Origin: Micromonospora sediminicola
Lineage (GTDB): Bacteria; Actinomycetota; Actinomycetes; Mycobacteriales; Micromonosporaceae
Assembly: GCF_900089585.1 (NCBI RefSeq)
Contig: NZ_FLRH01000003.1
Location: 1,411,001-1,475,000 of the forward strand
Direction of reading: 5' to 3'
Length of the DNA stretch: 64,000 bases
The position numbers and the translations under genes were made by a program. Below, in pieces: positions 43,170 through 50,809 of this stretch. Below the pieces are notes generated by a model. It was not told the origin of the DNA and ran no database searches. It saw only the letters and a list, made by a program, of their open reading frames with translations. Each line of letters begins with the position of its first letter. Positions within the stretch are counted from its first letter, which is position 1.

Positions 43170-43412
43170 TCAGCCGGGCAGGCTGGCCAGGTGCTGCTTG
43201 ACCTGGTTGATCGAGGGGTTGGTCAGGGCGCTGCCGTCGTCGAAGCGCAGGGTCGGCACGGTCTGGTTGCCGCCGTTGACGCCCATCACGAACTCCGCGG
43301 CCGCGGTGTCCTGCTCGATGTCGACCACCTCGTACGCGATGCCCTCCCGGTCGAGCTGCGACTTCAGCCGGTGGCAGTAGCCGCACCACGGGGTGGAATA
43401 CATCGTCAACAT
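43170..43412 (-). CDS. mrx1: Mycoredoxin (glutaredoxin-like, CGYC)
   Basis: 80-residue thioredoxin-fold reductase that removes mycothiol from oxidised proteins. The active site CGYC is Cys10-Cys13, followed by the cis-Pro loop QTVPTL and the GSALTNPS glutathione/mycothiol-site turn. ATG 43412 is chosen because GGAGGA lies 7 bases upstream; a TTG 15 bases earlier would bury that site. It is divergent from uvrD2, as in mycobacteria. mshB in this window makes the cofactor. Confidence 0.92.
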   Translation of the reverse strand: MLTMYSTPWCGYCHRLKSQLDREGIAYEVVDIEQDTAAAEFVMGVNGGNQTVPTLRFDDGSALTNPSINQVKQHLASLPG

Positions 43413-43503
43413 GGTCTGGTCCTCCAAGGGATGGCTCGCGCCCGGTCCGATCAGGCCAGGCTAACCGCTGCAACGTCACACGATGCTGGGATGATTCCCT
43501 GCT

Positions 43504-45657
43504 GTGGGCGTTCACTCAGCGGCGGAACGGGTGCTGGCCGGTCTGGATCCGGAGCAGCGGTCCGCGGTGACCGCCCCGGCCGGCCCGGTCTGCATCCTGG
43601 CCGGTGCCGGGACCGGCAAGACCCGGGCGGTGACCTCACGGATCGCCCACCGGGCGCTGACCGGCGACATCGCCGGCCGGCACGTGCTGGCGGTCACGTT
43701 CACCGCCCGCGCCGCGGCCGAGATGCGCAGCCGTCTCACCGTGCTCGGGGTGCAGGGTGTGCAGGCGCGCACCTTCCACGCCGCGGCGCTGCGGCAGGTC
43801 CGCTACTTCGCGCCCCGGCTGCTCGCCGGCCGGGCCATGCCGGAGCTGCTGGACAGCAAGGTCCGGGTGGTCACCCTGGCCGCCGCCAAGGTGGGCCTGC
43901 GCGCCGACCGGGCCGCCGCGCGGGACCTCGCCGGCGAGATCGAGTGGGCGAAGTCGTCCCTGGTCGAGCCCGGGGAGTACGTGGTGGCCGCGGCCAAGGC
44001 GCTGCGCGAGACGCCGTACGAGCCGGCCCGGGTGGCCGAGGTGTTCGACGCGTACGAGCGGCTCAAGCGCGGCAACGGGGTGATCGACTTCGAGGACATG
44101 CTGCGCGCCGCGGTGTGGGGCATCGAGGAGCACCCCGACGTGGCCGAGCAGGTGCGCAACCAGTACCGGCACTTCGTCGTCGACGAGTACCAGGACGTCA
44201 ACCCGCTCCAGCAGCGGCTGCTGGAGTCCTGGCTCGGCGGTCGCGACGACCTGACCGTGGTCGGCGACGCCAGCCAGACCATCTACTCGTTCACCGGCGC
44301 GACCTCGTCGTACCTGGTCGACTTCCCGCGCCACCACCGGGGCGCGACGGTGGTCCGGCTGGTCCGCGACTACCGCTCGACCCCGCAGGTGGTGGGGCTG
44401 GCCAACGCGGTCATCGCGCAGGCCCGGGGCGCCGAGGCGCGGCTGCGGCTGGAGCTGCACGGCCAGCGCCCGCCCGGCCCGGAACCGGAGCTGCGGATCT
44501 TCACCGACGAGCCGGCCGAGGCCAACGCGGTGGCGGCCCGCTGCCGGGCGCTCGTCGCCGGCGGCACCCCGGCCCGGGAGATCGCGGTGCTGTTCCGCAC
44601 CAACGCGCAGTCCGAGGCGTACGAGAAGGCGCTCACCGAGGCCGAGGTGCCCTACGTGCTCCAGGGCGCGGAGCGGTTCTTCGAGCGGCCCGAGGTGCGC
44701 CAGGCGATGATCGCGCTGCGCGCCGCCACCCGGTCGGTCCCCGGCGAGACGCCGCTGCGGGCGGCCGTCGTGGAGGGGCTCGCCGCGGTCGGCTGGGCGC
44801 CGGACGCGCCCCCGGCCGGCGGCGCGGCGCGCGAGCGCTGGGAGGCGCTCGCCGCGCTGGTCCAGCTCGCCGAGGAGTTCGCGGCCACGCCCGACCTGCT
44901 GCCGATCGGCGAGGCCGCGGCGGTGGAACGGCAGCGTGGCCTGGCCGACTTCACCGAGGAACTCGCCCGGCGGGCCGCCCAGCAGCACGTGCCCACCGTG
45001 GAGGGGGTCACGCTGGCCTCGCTGCACTCGGCCAAGGGCCTGGAGTGGGACGCGGTGTTCCTGGTCGGGCTCGCCGAGGGCACGCTGCCCACCACCTACG
45101 CGAAGACCCCGGAGCAGGTCGAGGAGGAGCGGCGGCTGCTCTACGTGGGGATCACCCGAGCCCGGGAGTGGCTCTGGCTGTCGTACGCGACGGCGCGCTC
45201 GCCCGGCGGCCGGGCGCGGCGCCCGTCCCGCTTCCTGCCCCAGCTGGACCGCTCGGGCGGCGGCGAGCGGGCCGGCGCCGGGCCGGCCCGGCGCCCCGAA
45301 CGGCGCCGGCCCCAGGTGGTCTCGTGCCGGATCTGCGGCGCCACGCTGCTCGCCGGCGCGGACCGGAAGCTGGGCCGCTGCCCCACCTGCCCGTCCGACC
45401 TGGACGAGGAGCTGTACGAGCGGTTGCGCGAGTGGCGGCAGCGGGTGGCCGGCGCGCAGAAGGTGCCGGCGTACGTGGTGTTCACCGACGCCACGCTCAC
45501 CGCGTTGGCGGAGCGGAAGCCGGCCCGCACCGAGGACCTGGTCGCGATCGCCGGGATCGGGCCCCGAAAAGTGGGGCTTTACGGGGATACGGTGCTGGCC
45601 CTGGTGGCCGGCGCGGCGGTCGACGACGTCTGCCCGCAGAAAACTTTCGAAATCTAG
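43504..45657 (+). CDS. uvrD2: UvrD2-type ATP-dependent DNA helicase
   Basis: 717-residue SF1A helicase. AGAGTGKT at 33-40, VVDEYQDVNP, GDASQTIYSFTGA, LHSAKGLEWD and YVGITRAREWL cover motifs I to VI. The C-terminus has a tetracysteine module (CRIC at 608-611 and CPTC at 626-629) and an HRDC domain, the layout of mycobacterial UvrD2. GTG 43504 begins VGVHSAAERVLAGLDPEQ. The whiB7 promoter starts within 10 bases of its stop. Confidence 0.93.
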   Translation: MGVHSAAERVLAGLDPEQRSAVTAPAGPVCILAGAGTGKTRAVTSRIAHRALTGDIAGRHVLAVTFTARAAAEMRSRLTVLGVQGVQARTFHAAALRQVRYFAPRLLAGRAMPELLDSKVRVVTLAAAKVGLRADRAAARDLAGEIEWAKSSLVEPGEYVVAAAKALRETPYEPARVAEVFDAYERLKRGNGVIDFEDMLRAAVWGIEEHPDVAEQVRNQYRHFVVDEYQDVNPLQQRLLESWLGGRDDLTVVGDASQTIYSFTGATSSYLVDFPRHHRGATVVRLVRDYRSTPQVVGLANAVIAQARGAEARLRLELHGQRPPGPEPELRIFTDEPAEANAVAARCRALVAGGTPAREIAVLFRTNAQSEAYEKALTEAEVPYVLQGAERFFERPEVRQAMIALRAATRSVPGETPLRAAVVEGLAAVGWAPDAPPAGGAARERWEALAALVQLAEEFAATPDLLPIGEAAAVERQRGLADFTEELARRAAQQHVPTVEGVTLASLHSAKGLEWDAVFLVGLAEGTLPTTYAKTPEQVEEERRLLYVGITRAREWLWLSYATARSPGGRARRPSRFLPQLDRSGGGERAGAGPARRPERRRPQVVSCRICGATLLAGADRKLGRCPTCPSDLDEELYERLREWRQRVAGAQKVPAYVVFTDATLTALAERKPARTEDLVAIAGIGPRKVGLYGDTVLALVAGAAVDDVCPQKTFEI

Positions 45658-45661
45658 CCGT

Positions 45662-45698
45662 AAATCGTTTGCCCTCGCCCGCGGGCGAGGAATAGCCT
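45662..45698 (+). promoter_or_regulatory. whiB7 promoter
   Basis: AT-rich TAAATCG directly upstream of -35 TTGCCC (45669-45674), 18-base spacer, -10 TAGCCT (45693-45698). WhiB7 activates promoters with an AT-rich block next to the -35, so autoregulation is likely. The spacer is almost filled by the 18-base palindrome CCTCGCCCGCGGGCGAGG (45673-45690). Confidence 0.6.
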
Positions 45699-45787
45699 CA
45701 GGACACACCTCGCGAGCAGCGCCGTTCTGGCTGCTCAAGGGGGATGAGTCCATGGTCGGCACGAGGAAAGTCAGGGAGGTGGCACCA

Positions 45788-46042
45788 ATGGAGATCTACA
45801 CCTACGAGCGTCCGGCGGCGATGCCAGCTGCCGGCGTTCCGCTGTCGGCCGTGCGGGTGGCCCTCGCCGCCCGACCGTCGGCTCCGCAGGTGCACCAGGT
45901 CCGGGTTCAGGCCGAGCTGAACCTGACCGTCGCGCCGATCACCGGAGTCGAGGGGACCAGTGGCTTCACGGGCATGGGCATCGATGGCGGCAAGAAGCGC
46001 ACGGATGTCCGCGGCGTTCCACCTCGAGGTAGACCGGTCTGA
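45788..46042 (+). CDS. Leader ORF (uORF) of the whiB7 attenuator
   Basis: 84-codon frame in the whiB7 leader. It starts at ATG 45788 with GGGAGGTGG 6 bases upstream; an in-frame ATG at 45752 has weaker support. The product begins MEIYTYERPAAMPAAGVPL and ends RGVPPRGRPV, a Pro/Arg/Gly-rich end. The stop (46040-46042) is 24 bases before the terminator stem, and the last codons cover the 5' arm of the antiterminator (46022-46030). It is probably read as a ribosome sensor rather than made for a protein function, although its length and coding bias leave a real small protein possible. Confidence 0.65.
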   Translation: MEIYTYERPAAMPAAGVPLSAVRVALAARPSAPQVHQVRVQAELNLTVAPITGVEGTSGFTGMGIDGGKKRTDVRGVPPRGRPV

Positions 46043-46069
46043 TCCACAGACCACCGGCTCACCTCGAGG
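46022..46069 (+). promoter_or_regulatory. Candidate antiterminator of whiB7
   Basis: CCTCGAGGT (46022-46030) is exactly complementary to ACCTCGAGG (46061-46069). The second arm overlaps the first four bases of the terminator stem (46066-46076), so the two structures exclude each other. Confidence 0.55.
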
Positions 46070-46110
46070 CCGCGGAACCCGCATACCGGGATCCGCGGCC
46101 TCAGTTTTTT
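46066..46110 (+). terminator. Intrinsic terminator in whiB7 leader (attenuator)
   Basis: Perfect 11-base arms GAGGCCGCGGA (46066-46076) and TCCGCGGCCTC (46092-46102), 15-base loop, followed by AGTTTTTTG. This is the only hairpin in the window with a real T6 tract. It lies 64 bases before the whiB7 start codon. Confidence 0.85.
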
Positions 46111-46173
46111 GCCCGTCGAAGTACGTCGGAAATGCGATCCACGAGATCGAAGTGAGAGAGAGGTGACCGGAGG

Positions 46174-46539
46174 ATGAGTCTGGCGTTGGCCCCACTCGAC
46201 GTGAGCGTCGAGGTGGAGGCGAACCTGCCCTGCCGGAAGTTCGACCCCGACCTGTGGTTCTCCGACTCGCCCGCCGAGCTCGAGCTGGCCAAGTCGCTCT
46301 GCGGGGACTGCCCGCTGCGCGTCGAGTGCCTGGCCGGGGCGGTGGAGCGGGCCGAGCCCTGGGGCGTCTGGGGCGGCGAGATCTTCGAGCGTGGCGCGGT
46401 CGTCCCGCGCAAGCGGCCCCGTGGCCGGCCGCGCAAGGAGGACCTCGCCCGTGACGCCCAGCTCCGGGTCGAGGCGGAGGCGCGACTGGCGGCCAGTGGG
46501 CTGTCCGAGTCGCGCAGCGCCGTCCGACTGGCAGCCTGA
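46174..46539 (+). CDS. whiB7: WhiB7-type transcription factor
   Basis: 121 aa. Four Fe-S cysteines (20, 43, 46, 52), the WhiB turn GVWGG (64-68) and a C-terminal AT-hook RGRPRKED (83-90), which is diagnostic for WhiB7/WblC. It activates intrinsic antibiotic-resistance genes with the principal sigma factor when translation is impaired. GAGAGAGG lies upstream of ATG 46174. Expression is probably set by the attenuator before it. Position after uvrD2 matches mycobacteria. Confidence 0.95.
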   Translation: MSLALAPLDVSVEVEANLPCRKFDPDLWFSDSPAELELAKSLCGDCPLRVECLAGAVERAEPWGVWGGEIFERGAVVPRKRPRGRPRKEDLARDAQLRVEAEARLAASGLSESRSAVRLAA

Positions 46540-46606
46540 CACACCTGCGTTCCGAAACCGACCGATGCCGGTGTCCCTCCACCGGCCGACCTGAGAGAGA
46601 AAACCG

Positions 46607-46783
46607 ATGCTGCACCTGCCGAACGGAACCGAGATGCAACTACTCCACGAAGCGTTGTCCCGGGCTCGAATGCGCCGGCCTCAGGCCGGTCGCACCACCA
46701 CGAGCACTGAGGCAGCCCGTTCCGCCCGTACCGTCGCCATGCGGGGTCGTAGCCAGTCGGCCCGCGACCTGGGCGTTCTCTAG
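46607..46783 (+). CDS. Small basic protein (58 residues) downstream of whiB7
   Basis: Frame MLHLPNGTEMQLLHEALSRA followed by an Arg-rich C-terminus (ARMRRPQAGR, VAMRGRSQSARDLG). GAGAGAG lies 9 bases before ATG 46607. Net charge is strongly positive and one amphipathic helix is likely. It lies 67 bases after whiB7 with no terminator between, and ends before a strong hairpin, so it is probably co-transcribed with whiB7 and under the same attenuation. Unknown family; nucleic-acid or ribosome binding would fit the charge. Confidence 0.6.
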   Translation: MLHLPNGTEMQLLHEALSRARMRRPQAGRTTTSTEAARSARTVAMRGRSQSARDLGVL

Positions 46784-46800
46784 TACCACCACGATGACGA

Positions 46801-46832
46801 AAGGGGCGGTGACCAGATGGTCACCGCCCCTT
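46801..46832. terminator. Bidirectional terminator after whiB7 unit
   Basis: Perfect 14-base arms AAGGGGCGGTGACC around AGAT, between the small gene and the convergent ABC1 gene (stop 46846). Confidence 0.8.
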
Positions 46833-46845
46833 CGACGTACCCGCG

Positions 46846-48192
46846 TCAGGCCACCGGGGCGAAGCCGGGCAGCCAACGCTCCAGGATCGCCCGGTAGGAC
46901 GCCTTCGCCTCCAACTGGCACAGCACCCCGATCGAGCCCAGCGTGACCCGGTGGATCATCAGGTACGACGGTGGCAGGTTGAGCTGCCGACTGAGCTGGT
47001 AGGCGGGGGAGCGAGGGCTGGCCAGCCGGGTCGCCTCACCGCGCAGCCAGGCGCGGGTGAAGCGGAACTCGTCGGCGGCGATCGGCTCCAGCATCGGACG
47101 GAGGAAGTCGAGCACGCCCTGGGCGTCGATCGGCTCGGTCCGGCTGACGAAGCCCTCGGCGCGCAGCCCGTCCACCACGCCGTCGGCGTCGCCGCGCAGC
47201 GCGAGCGCGGCGATCCGGCCGATCGGCTCGGGCGTGCCCTCCGGCATCCGGGCCACCGCGCCGAAGTCGATCACGCCGAGCCGGCCGTCCGGCAGCAGCC
47301 GGAAGTTGCCCGGGTGCGGGTCGGCGTGCAGCAGCCCGGCCCGCTCCGGCGCGGAGAGGTGCAGCTCGGCCATCAGCCGCCCGGCCTCGTCGCGCTGCTC
47401 CTCGGTGCCCTCCCGGATGATGTGGGACAGCGGGATGCCCTCGACCCACTCGGTGATCAGCACCCGGGGCGCGGCGTCGAGCACCTCCGGGATGTAGATG
47501 TCCGGGTCGTCCGCGTACGCGGCGGCGAAGGCGCGCTGCGACTCGGCCTCCAGCTCGTAGTCCAGCTCCTCGGTGATCCGCTCGCGCAGCTCGGCCAGGA
47601 GCGGCTTGACGTCCAGCCCCGGCTGGATCGCCCGGAACATCCCGCCCAGTCGGGAGAGCTGCTTGAGGTCGGCGAGCAGGGCCTCACCGGCACCCGGGTA
47701 CTGGATCTTCACGGCCACGTCCCGGTGCCGGGGGCCGCCGTTCGGCCCGTACCCCGGGTCGCGCCAGACCGCGCGGTGCACCTGGCCGATGCTGGCCGCG
47801 GCGGCCGGGGTGTCGTCGAAGGAGACGAACCGGTCCCGCCAGTCCGGCCCGAGCTGCTCGGCGAGCACCTTGTGCACGGTCGCCACGGGCAGCGGCGGGG
47901 CGGCCTCCTGGAGCTTGGTGAGCGCCTGCCGGTAGGGGGCGGCGACCTCCTCGGGCAGTGCGGCCTCGAAGACCGACAGGGCCTGGCCGAACTTCATCGC
48001 CCCGCCCTTGAGCTGCCCGAGGACGCTGAACAACTGCTCGGCCGTGCGCTGCTGGATCTCGGCGGAGATGACGTCGGACGCGAGCCCGGTGACCCGCTTG
48101 CCCATGCCCAGGACGGTTCGACCGGCGAATCCGAGCGGCAGGGCGGCGAGTTTGGCGGTGCGGGACACGGCCCGGCGCGGGATGTCGGTCAC
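46846..48192 (-). CDS. ABC1/ADCK (AarF/UbiB) atypical kinase-like protein
   Basis: 448 aa. Family motifs: KFGQ (67-70), the Ala-rich nucleotide loop AAAASIGQVH, VAVKIQYPG with the invariant Lys, ELDYELEAES, HADPHPGNF and VIDFGAVARM. UbiB-family proteins support quinone synthesis or lipid handling. No membrane helix is obvious at the C-terminus. GTG 48192 lies 10 bases after the ThiF-like gene on the same strand. A homologue lies next to whiB7 in mycobacteria too. Confidence 0.9.
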   Translation of the reverse strand: MTDIPRRAVSRTAKLAALPLGFAGRTVLGMGKRVTGLASDVISAEIQQRTAEQLFSVLGQLKGGAMKFGQALSVFEAALPEEVAAPYRQALTKLQEAAPPLPVATVHKVLAEQLGPDWRDRFVSFDDTPAAAASIGQVHRAVWRDPGYGPNGGPRHRDVAVKIQYPGAGEALLADLKQLSRLGGMFRAIQPGLDVKPLLAELRERITEELDYELEAESQRAFAAAYADDPDIYIPEVLDAAPRVLITEWVEGIPLSHIIREGTEEQRDEAGRLMAELHLSAPERAGLLHADPHPGNFRLLPDGRLGVIDFGAVARMPEGTPEPIGRIAALALRGDADGVVDGLRAEGFVSRTEPIDAQGVLDFLRPMLEPIAADEFRFTRAWLRGEATRLASPRSPAYQLSRQLNLPPSYLMIHRVTLGSIGVLCQLEAKASYRAILERWLPGFAPVA

Positions 48193-48202
48193 CCGGCCAT
48201 TG

Positions 48203-49315
48203 TTACCGACGCGAGGGGCTCGCTGCTGCCGTGCGGCCGGGAGCGGACGCGGCCGACCGGATCGGGCGACGCCCGGAGCAGCCGCAGGAGGGGTGCGGCG
48301 ACCACCGGCGGTGTCGGAGGCGGCCGGCGGCCCGGACCTCCACCGCGCCGCCGAGCGTCTCCGGTGTGCCCCCGTCGAGCTGGGTCAGCGCCTCGGCCGC
48401 CGCCACGGCCGCCGCGGCGAGCCGGGTGGTCGCCGCGCAGGCCCGCTCGTCCCGGTCGGCCGCGAGCTGGGCGGCGAGCGCCGGCCAGTCCGGGTCGCGG
48501 TCGGCGCGGTGCAGGTCCAGGCAGCGCAGGCAGGGGCCGGCGGGCGGCCGGACCAGGGGCCCGACGACGGGTACGCCGCCGCGCAGGTCGAGCAGGAGGT
48601 GGGGTTGGCGACGGCGGGCGTACCCGGTGGCGAGCGCGTCGGCCGGGCGGTCGACTCCGAGCTGCACCACCAGGTCGGCCCGGGCCGAGCGCAACGGGTG
48701 GCAGCTGGTGCCCGGCGCGCAGCGCCCCAGCGCCGCGCGCAGCGCCGGGGCCAGCGGCCGACCCAGCTCCTCGGCGGTCAGGCCGGTCCCGACCAGGTCA
48801 CCGGCGCGTACCGGGCCGGTCAGATCGGGTACGACGTGCCCGATCCCGGCCTGGGCCAGCGCGACGGCGACCGCCGCGCCGAGCCGGCCGGCGCCGGTGA
48901 CCAGCACCCGGGCGGCGCGACGCCGGCGCAGCAGCGCGGCCGGCGTGCCGGGCAGGTCGGGTGTGGCCAGGGCGAGGGCGTCGGCCTCCGTGCCGAGCCG
49001 GGCCCGGACCGGCCCGGAGAGGCCCCGGGGGAGCAGGCTCTGCGCCGGTACGACGAGCCCGGCGGCCCGCAGCGCGTCGAGCAGGGCGCGCGCCTCGCCG
49101 GCCGGCACCCGGGCGGCGGTGGCCGCGACCAGCACCGCCCGCTCGCTGCGGGTGCCGTCGAGCAGGTCGAGCAGGTGCACGGTGGCCGGGGTGGTCACCT
49201 CCAGCAGCACCGCCGGGCCGGGCTCCACGCCGAGCTGGAGCGTGTGCCGGTCCCGCCAGAGGCGGGTCAGACCGGGCAGCAGGGTCGGGCGGGTGATCGG
49301 ATTCGGTTCGGTCAC
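48203..49315 (-). CDS. ThiF/E1-like adenylyltransferase-type protein, orphan
   Basis: 370 aa. An N-terminal winged-helix-like region (about 1-120, with LLDLLDGTRS) precedes a Rossmann domain with VLVTGAGRLGAAVAVALAQAG, and a zinc knuckle CLRC plus C-terminal CGC. This is the layout of ThiF-related proteins such as cyclodehydratase partners, but the usual GxGGxG is GAGRLG and no precursor peptide or YcaO gene is nearby. GTG 49315 has no clear ribosome-binding site. It seems co-transcribed with the ABC1 gene. Catalytic status is uncertain. Confidence 0.75.
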   Translation of the reverse strand: MTEPNPITRPTLLPGLTRLWRDRHTLQLGVEPGPAVLLEVTTPATVHLLDLLDGTRSERAVLVAATAARVPAGEARALLDALRAAGLVVPAQSLLPRGLSGPVRARLGTEADALALATPDLPGTPAALLRRRRAARVLVTGAGRLGAAVAVALAQAGIGHVVPDLTGPVRAGDLVGTGLTAEELGRPLAPALRAALGRCAPGTSCHPLRSARADLVVQLGVDRPADALATGYARRRQPHLLLDLRGGVPVVGPLVRPPAGPCLRCLDLHRADRDPDWPALAAQLAADRDERACAATTRLAAAAVAAAEALTQLDGGTPETLGGAVEVRAAGRLRHRRWSPHPSCGCSGRRPIRSAASAPGRTAAASPSRR

Positions 49316-49444
49316 GCCACGAACAGTGACCGCATCCACGCGCTCCGTCGCTCGTTGTCCACAGGTGCGGCGCGCCGTGGCCAGCGTTGTCCACAAGACA
49401 TTGCCGTTTTTCCACAACTGGCCGGTAACCGTGTCGGATAGGCG

Positions 49445-49482
49445 ACGGGGGAGGGGCGGCCCGACGGCCGCCCCTCCCCCGT
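49445..49482 (-). terminator. Terminator after zinc-ribbon gene
   Basis: 17-base perfect arms starting ACGGGGGAGGGGCGGCC around CGAC, 15 bases past the stop at 49497. Confidence 0.75.
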
Positions 49483-49496
49483 GCGACCCGGACGGG

Positions 49497-49664
49497 TCAG
49501 ACCTTGGCCTTGCCCAGGATGCGGTTCACTGTTGTGCCGCACACCGGGCACTTGCCCTTGGCCATGTTCATGCCGGTCTTCGAGACCTCCACGTGCCCCT
49601 CGAAGTCCCGCTTCTCCTTGCACTTCACGCAGTAACCGTTGTAGGTCTGGGCCTGGTCGGCCAC
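49497..49664 (-). CDS. Small zinc-ribbon protein, DUF5679
   Basis: 55 aa. NGYCVKCKEKRDFEG and KCPVCGTTVNRILGK supply two CxxC knuckles; the whole sequence matches the DUF5679 type found across actinobacteria. GTG 49664 is chosen because GGAGG lies 5 bases upstream and the family starts about here; a longer in-frame start at 49763 would add a Pro-rich tail that looks non-native. Function unknown, perhaps ribosome- or RNA-associated. Confidence 0.85.
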   Translation of the reverse strand: MADQAQTYNGYCVKCKEKRDFEGHVEVSKTGMNMAKGKCPVCGTTVNRILGKAKV

Positions 49665-49764
49665 GGTAGCCTCCTCGTCTCGTCCGCCGGAGGTGCCCGG
49701 CGGGTCTCCCTGCGGCGGGGCCACCTGTGGCTCCGGCGCCGGGGGTTCTCCGCGGTCAGTCACC

Positions 49765-50139
49765 TGACCGCTGGTTGGCGGACCCTACCCAGGTCTGGGC
49801 AGTTCCATGTCAGCTGCACGCCGACTCTGTGAGCAAGTCGACGGCAAGAGTGTGCACGCCGGGTAACGTCTGATAAGTCAGTTTCGCGGGGACACGCCGG
49901 TTAAATACGCTCAGATCCCCTTCGCGTGGCCCCACCGCCGACGACCCGTGGTAGATCACCTAACGTGGTGGACGGCCGCCAGGTGATGGTCAACTTTGCC
50001 CGCAAAGAATTTTTTCAGGACTCCTGACAATCAACCGCCATTTTCCGGGCGCGTGTCGTCGTGTTGACTCTTGCGGAGTCCTGGTCAGTACGCATTAGCT
50101 TTCCCTCGTGACAGTCAACCGAGGCTGCGCGGGTCGGTA
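49765..50139. other. 375-base intergenic region with inverted repeats and promoter-like DNA
   Basis: No gene found. It has an AT-rich block (CAAAGAATTTTTTCAGGA, 50003-50020) and a long-range inverted repeat CAGGACTCC (50016-50024) / GGAGTCCTG (50075-50083). TTGACT at 50063 with TACGCA about 19 bases later could be a promoter for the downstream metalloprotease. TAGGGT (minus strand, 49782-49787) could be a -10 for the zinc-ribbon gene. Confidence 0.4.
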
Positions 50140-50661
50140 ATGGCCGGGACGCGGAAGCCCGTCGTCGAGGTGCGGCGCAGCCAGCGTCGGCGGCGCACGG
50201 TGTCCGCGTACCGGGACGGGGAGCGCGTCGTCGTGCTCATCCCGGACCAGTTCTCCCGGGCCGAGGAGAGCGAGTGGGTCGACCGGATGCTGGCCCGGCT
50301 CGCCGCCCGCGAGGGCCGGCTGGCCCGCTCGGACGCCGAACTGCTCGCCCGCGCCACCCGCCTGATCGGGCTCTACCTGCCGGAGCACATGTCGGCCGCC
50401 GCGCCGGCGAGCGTGCGGTGGGTGACCAACCAGAACGGCCGATGGGGCTCCTGCACCCCCGCCGACCGCACCATCCGGATCTCCCACCGCATCCAGGACA
50501 TGCCCGACTGGGTGATCGACTACGTGCTTCTGCACGAGTTGGCGCACCTGATCGTGCCGAGCCACAACGCCGAGTTCTGGTCGCTGGTCGCCCGCTATCC
50601 GCGCTCCGAGCGCGCCCGCGGCTACCTGGAGGGCGTAGCCGCCACCGCCGCCGTCCCCTGA
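50140..50661 (+). CDS. YgjP/WLM-type zinc metallopeptidase
   Basis: 173 aa. The HELAH zinc motif (in YVLLHELAHLIVPSHNAEFW) with the trailing His-x3-F/W is the YgjP (DUF45) signature, and NGRWGSCTPADRTIRIS is the conserved strand before it. The N-terminal EVRRSQRRRRTVSAYRDG is typical of actinobacterial members. ATG 50140 has no clear ribosome-binding site. Family members are small cytoplasmic peptidases of unknown substrate. Confidence 0.9.
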   Translation: MAGTRKPVVEVRRSQRRRRTVSAYRDGERVVVLIPDQFSRAEESEWVDRMLARLAAREGRLARSDAELLARATRLIGLYLPEHMSAAAPASVRWVTNQNGRWGSCTPADRTIRISHRIQDMPDWVIDYVLLHELAHLIVPSHNAEFWSLVARYPRSERARGYLEGVAATAAVP

Positions 50662-50683
50662 CCCGCCCCCACCGCCTTTCGTG

Positions 50684-50745
50684 GTCGATCATGAAGTTGG
50701 CGGCACCAGTCGGTCCGATTTGTCGCGGCCAACTTCATGATCGAC
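50684..50745. repeat. Intergenic hairpin GTCGATCATGAAGTTGGC
   Basis: Perfect 18-base arms (50684-50701, 50728-50745) around a 26-base loop, 22 bases after the YgjP-type gene. Shares the CGATCWTG foot with hairpins at 51465 and 62503. Confidence 0.8.
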
Positions 50746-50797
50746 GCTGCCGGTCGGGGGGTGGGCGGCGGGGCGCTGGGTGGGGTGGGGTGGACGC

Positions 50798-50803
50798 TAG
50801 GGT
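50798..50803 (+). promoter_or_regulatory. -10 element for leaderless gene at 50810
   Basis: TAGGGT, 6 bases, then ATG 50810; no ribosome-binding site. Confidence 0.45.
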
Positions 50804-50809
50804 CGGCGG

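Noticed and set aside
43041..45695. 884-codon plus-strand frame overlapping uvrD2 in another frame
   Set aside because: Arg/Gly/Ala-only composition; the alternative frame carries all UvrD2 motifs.
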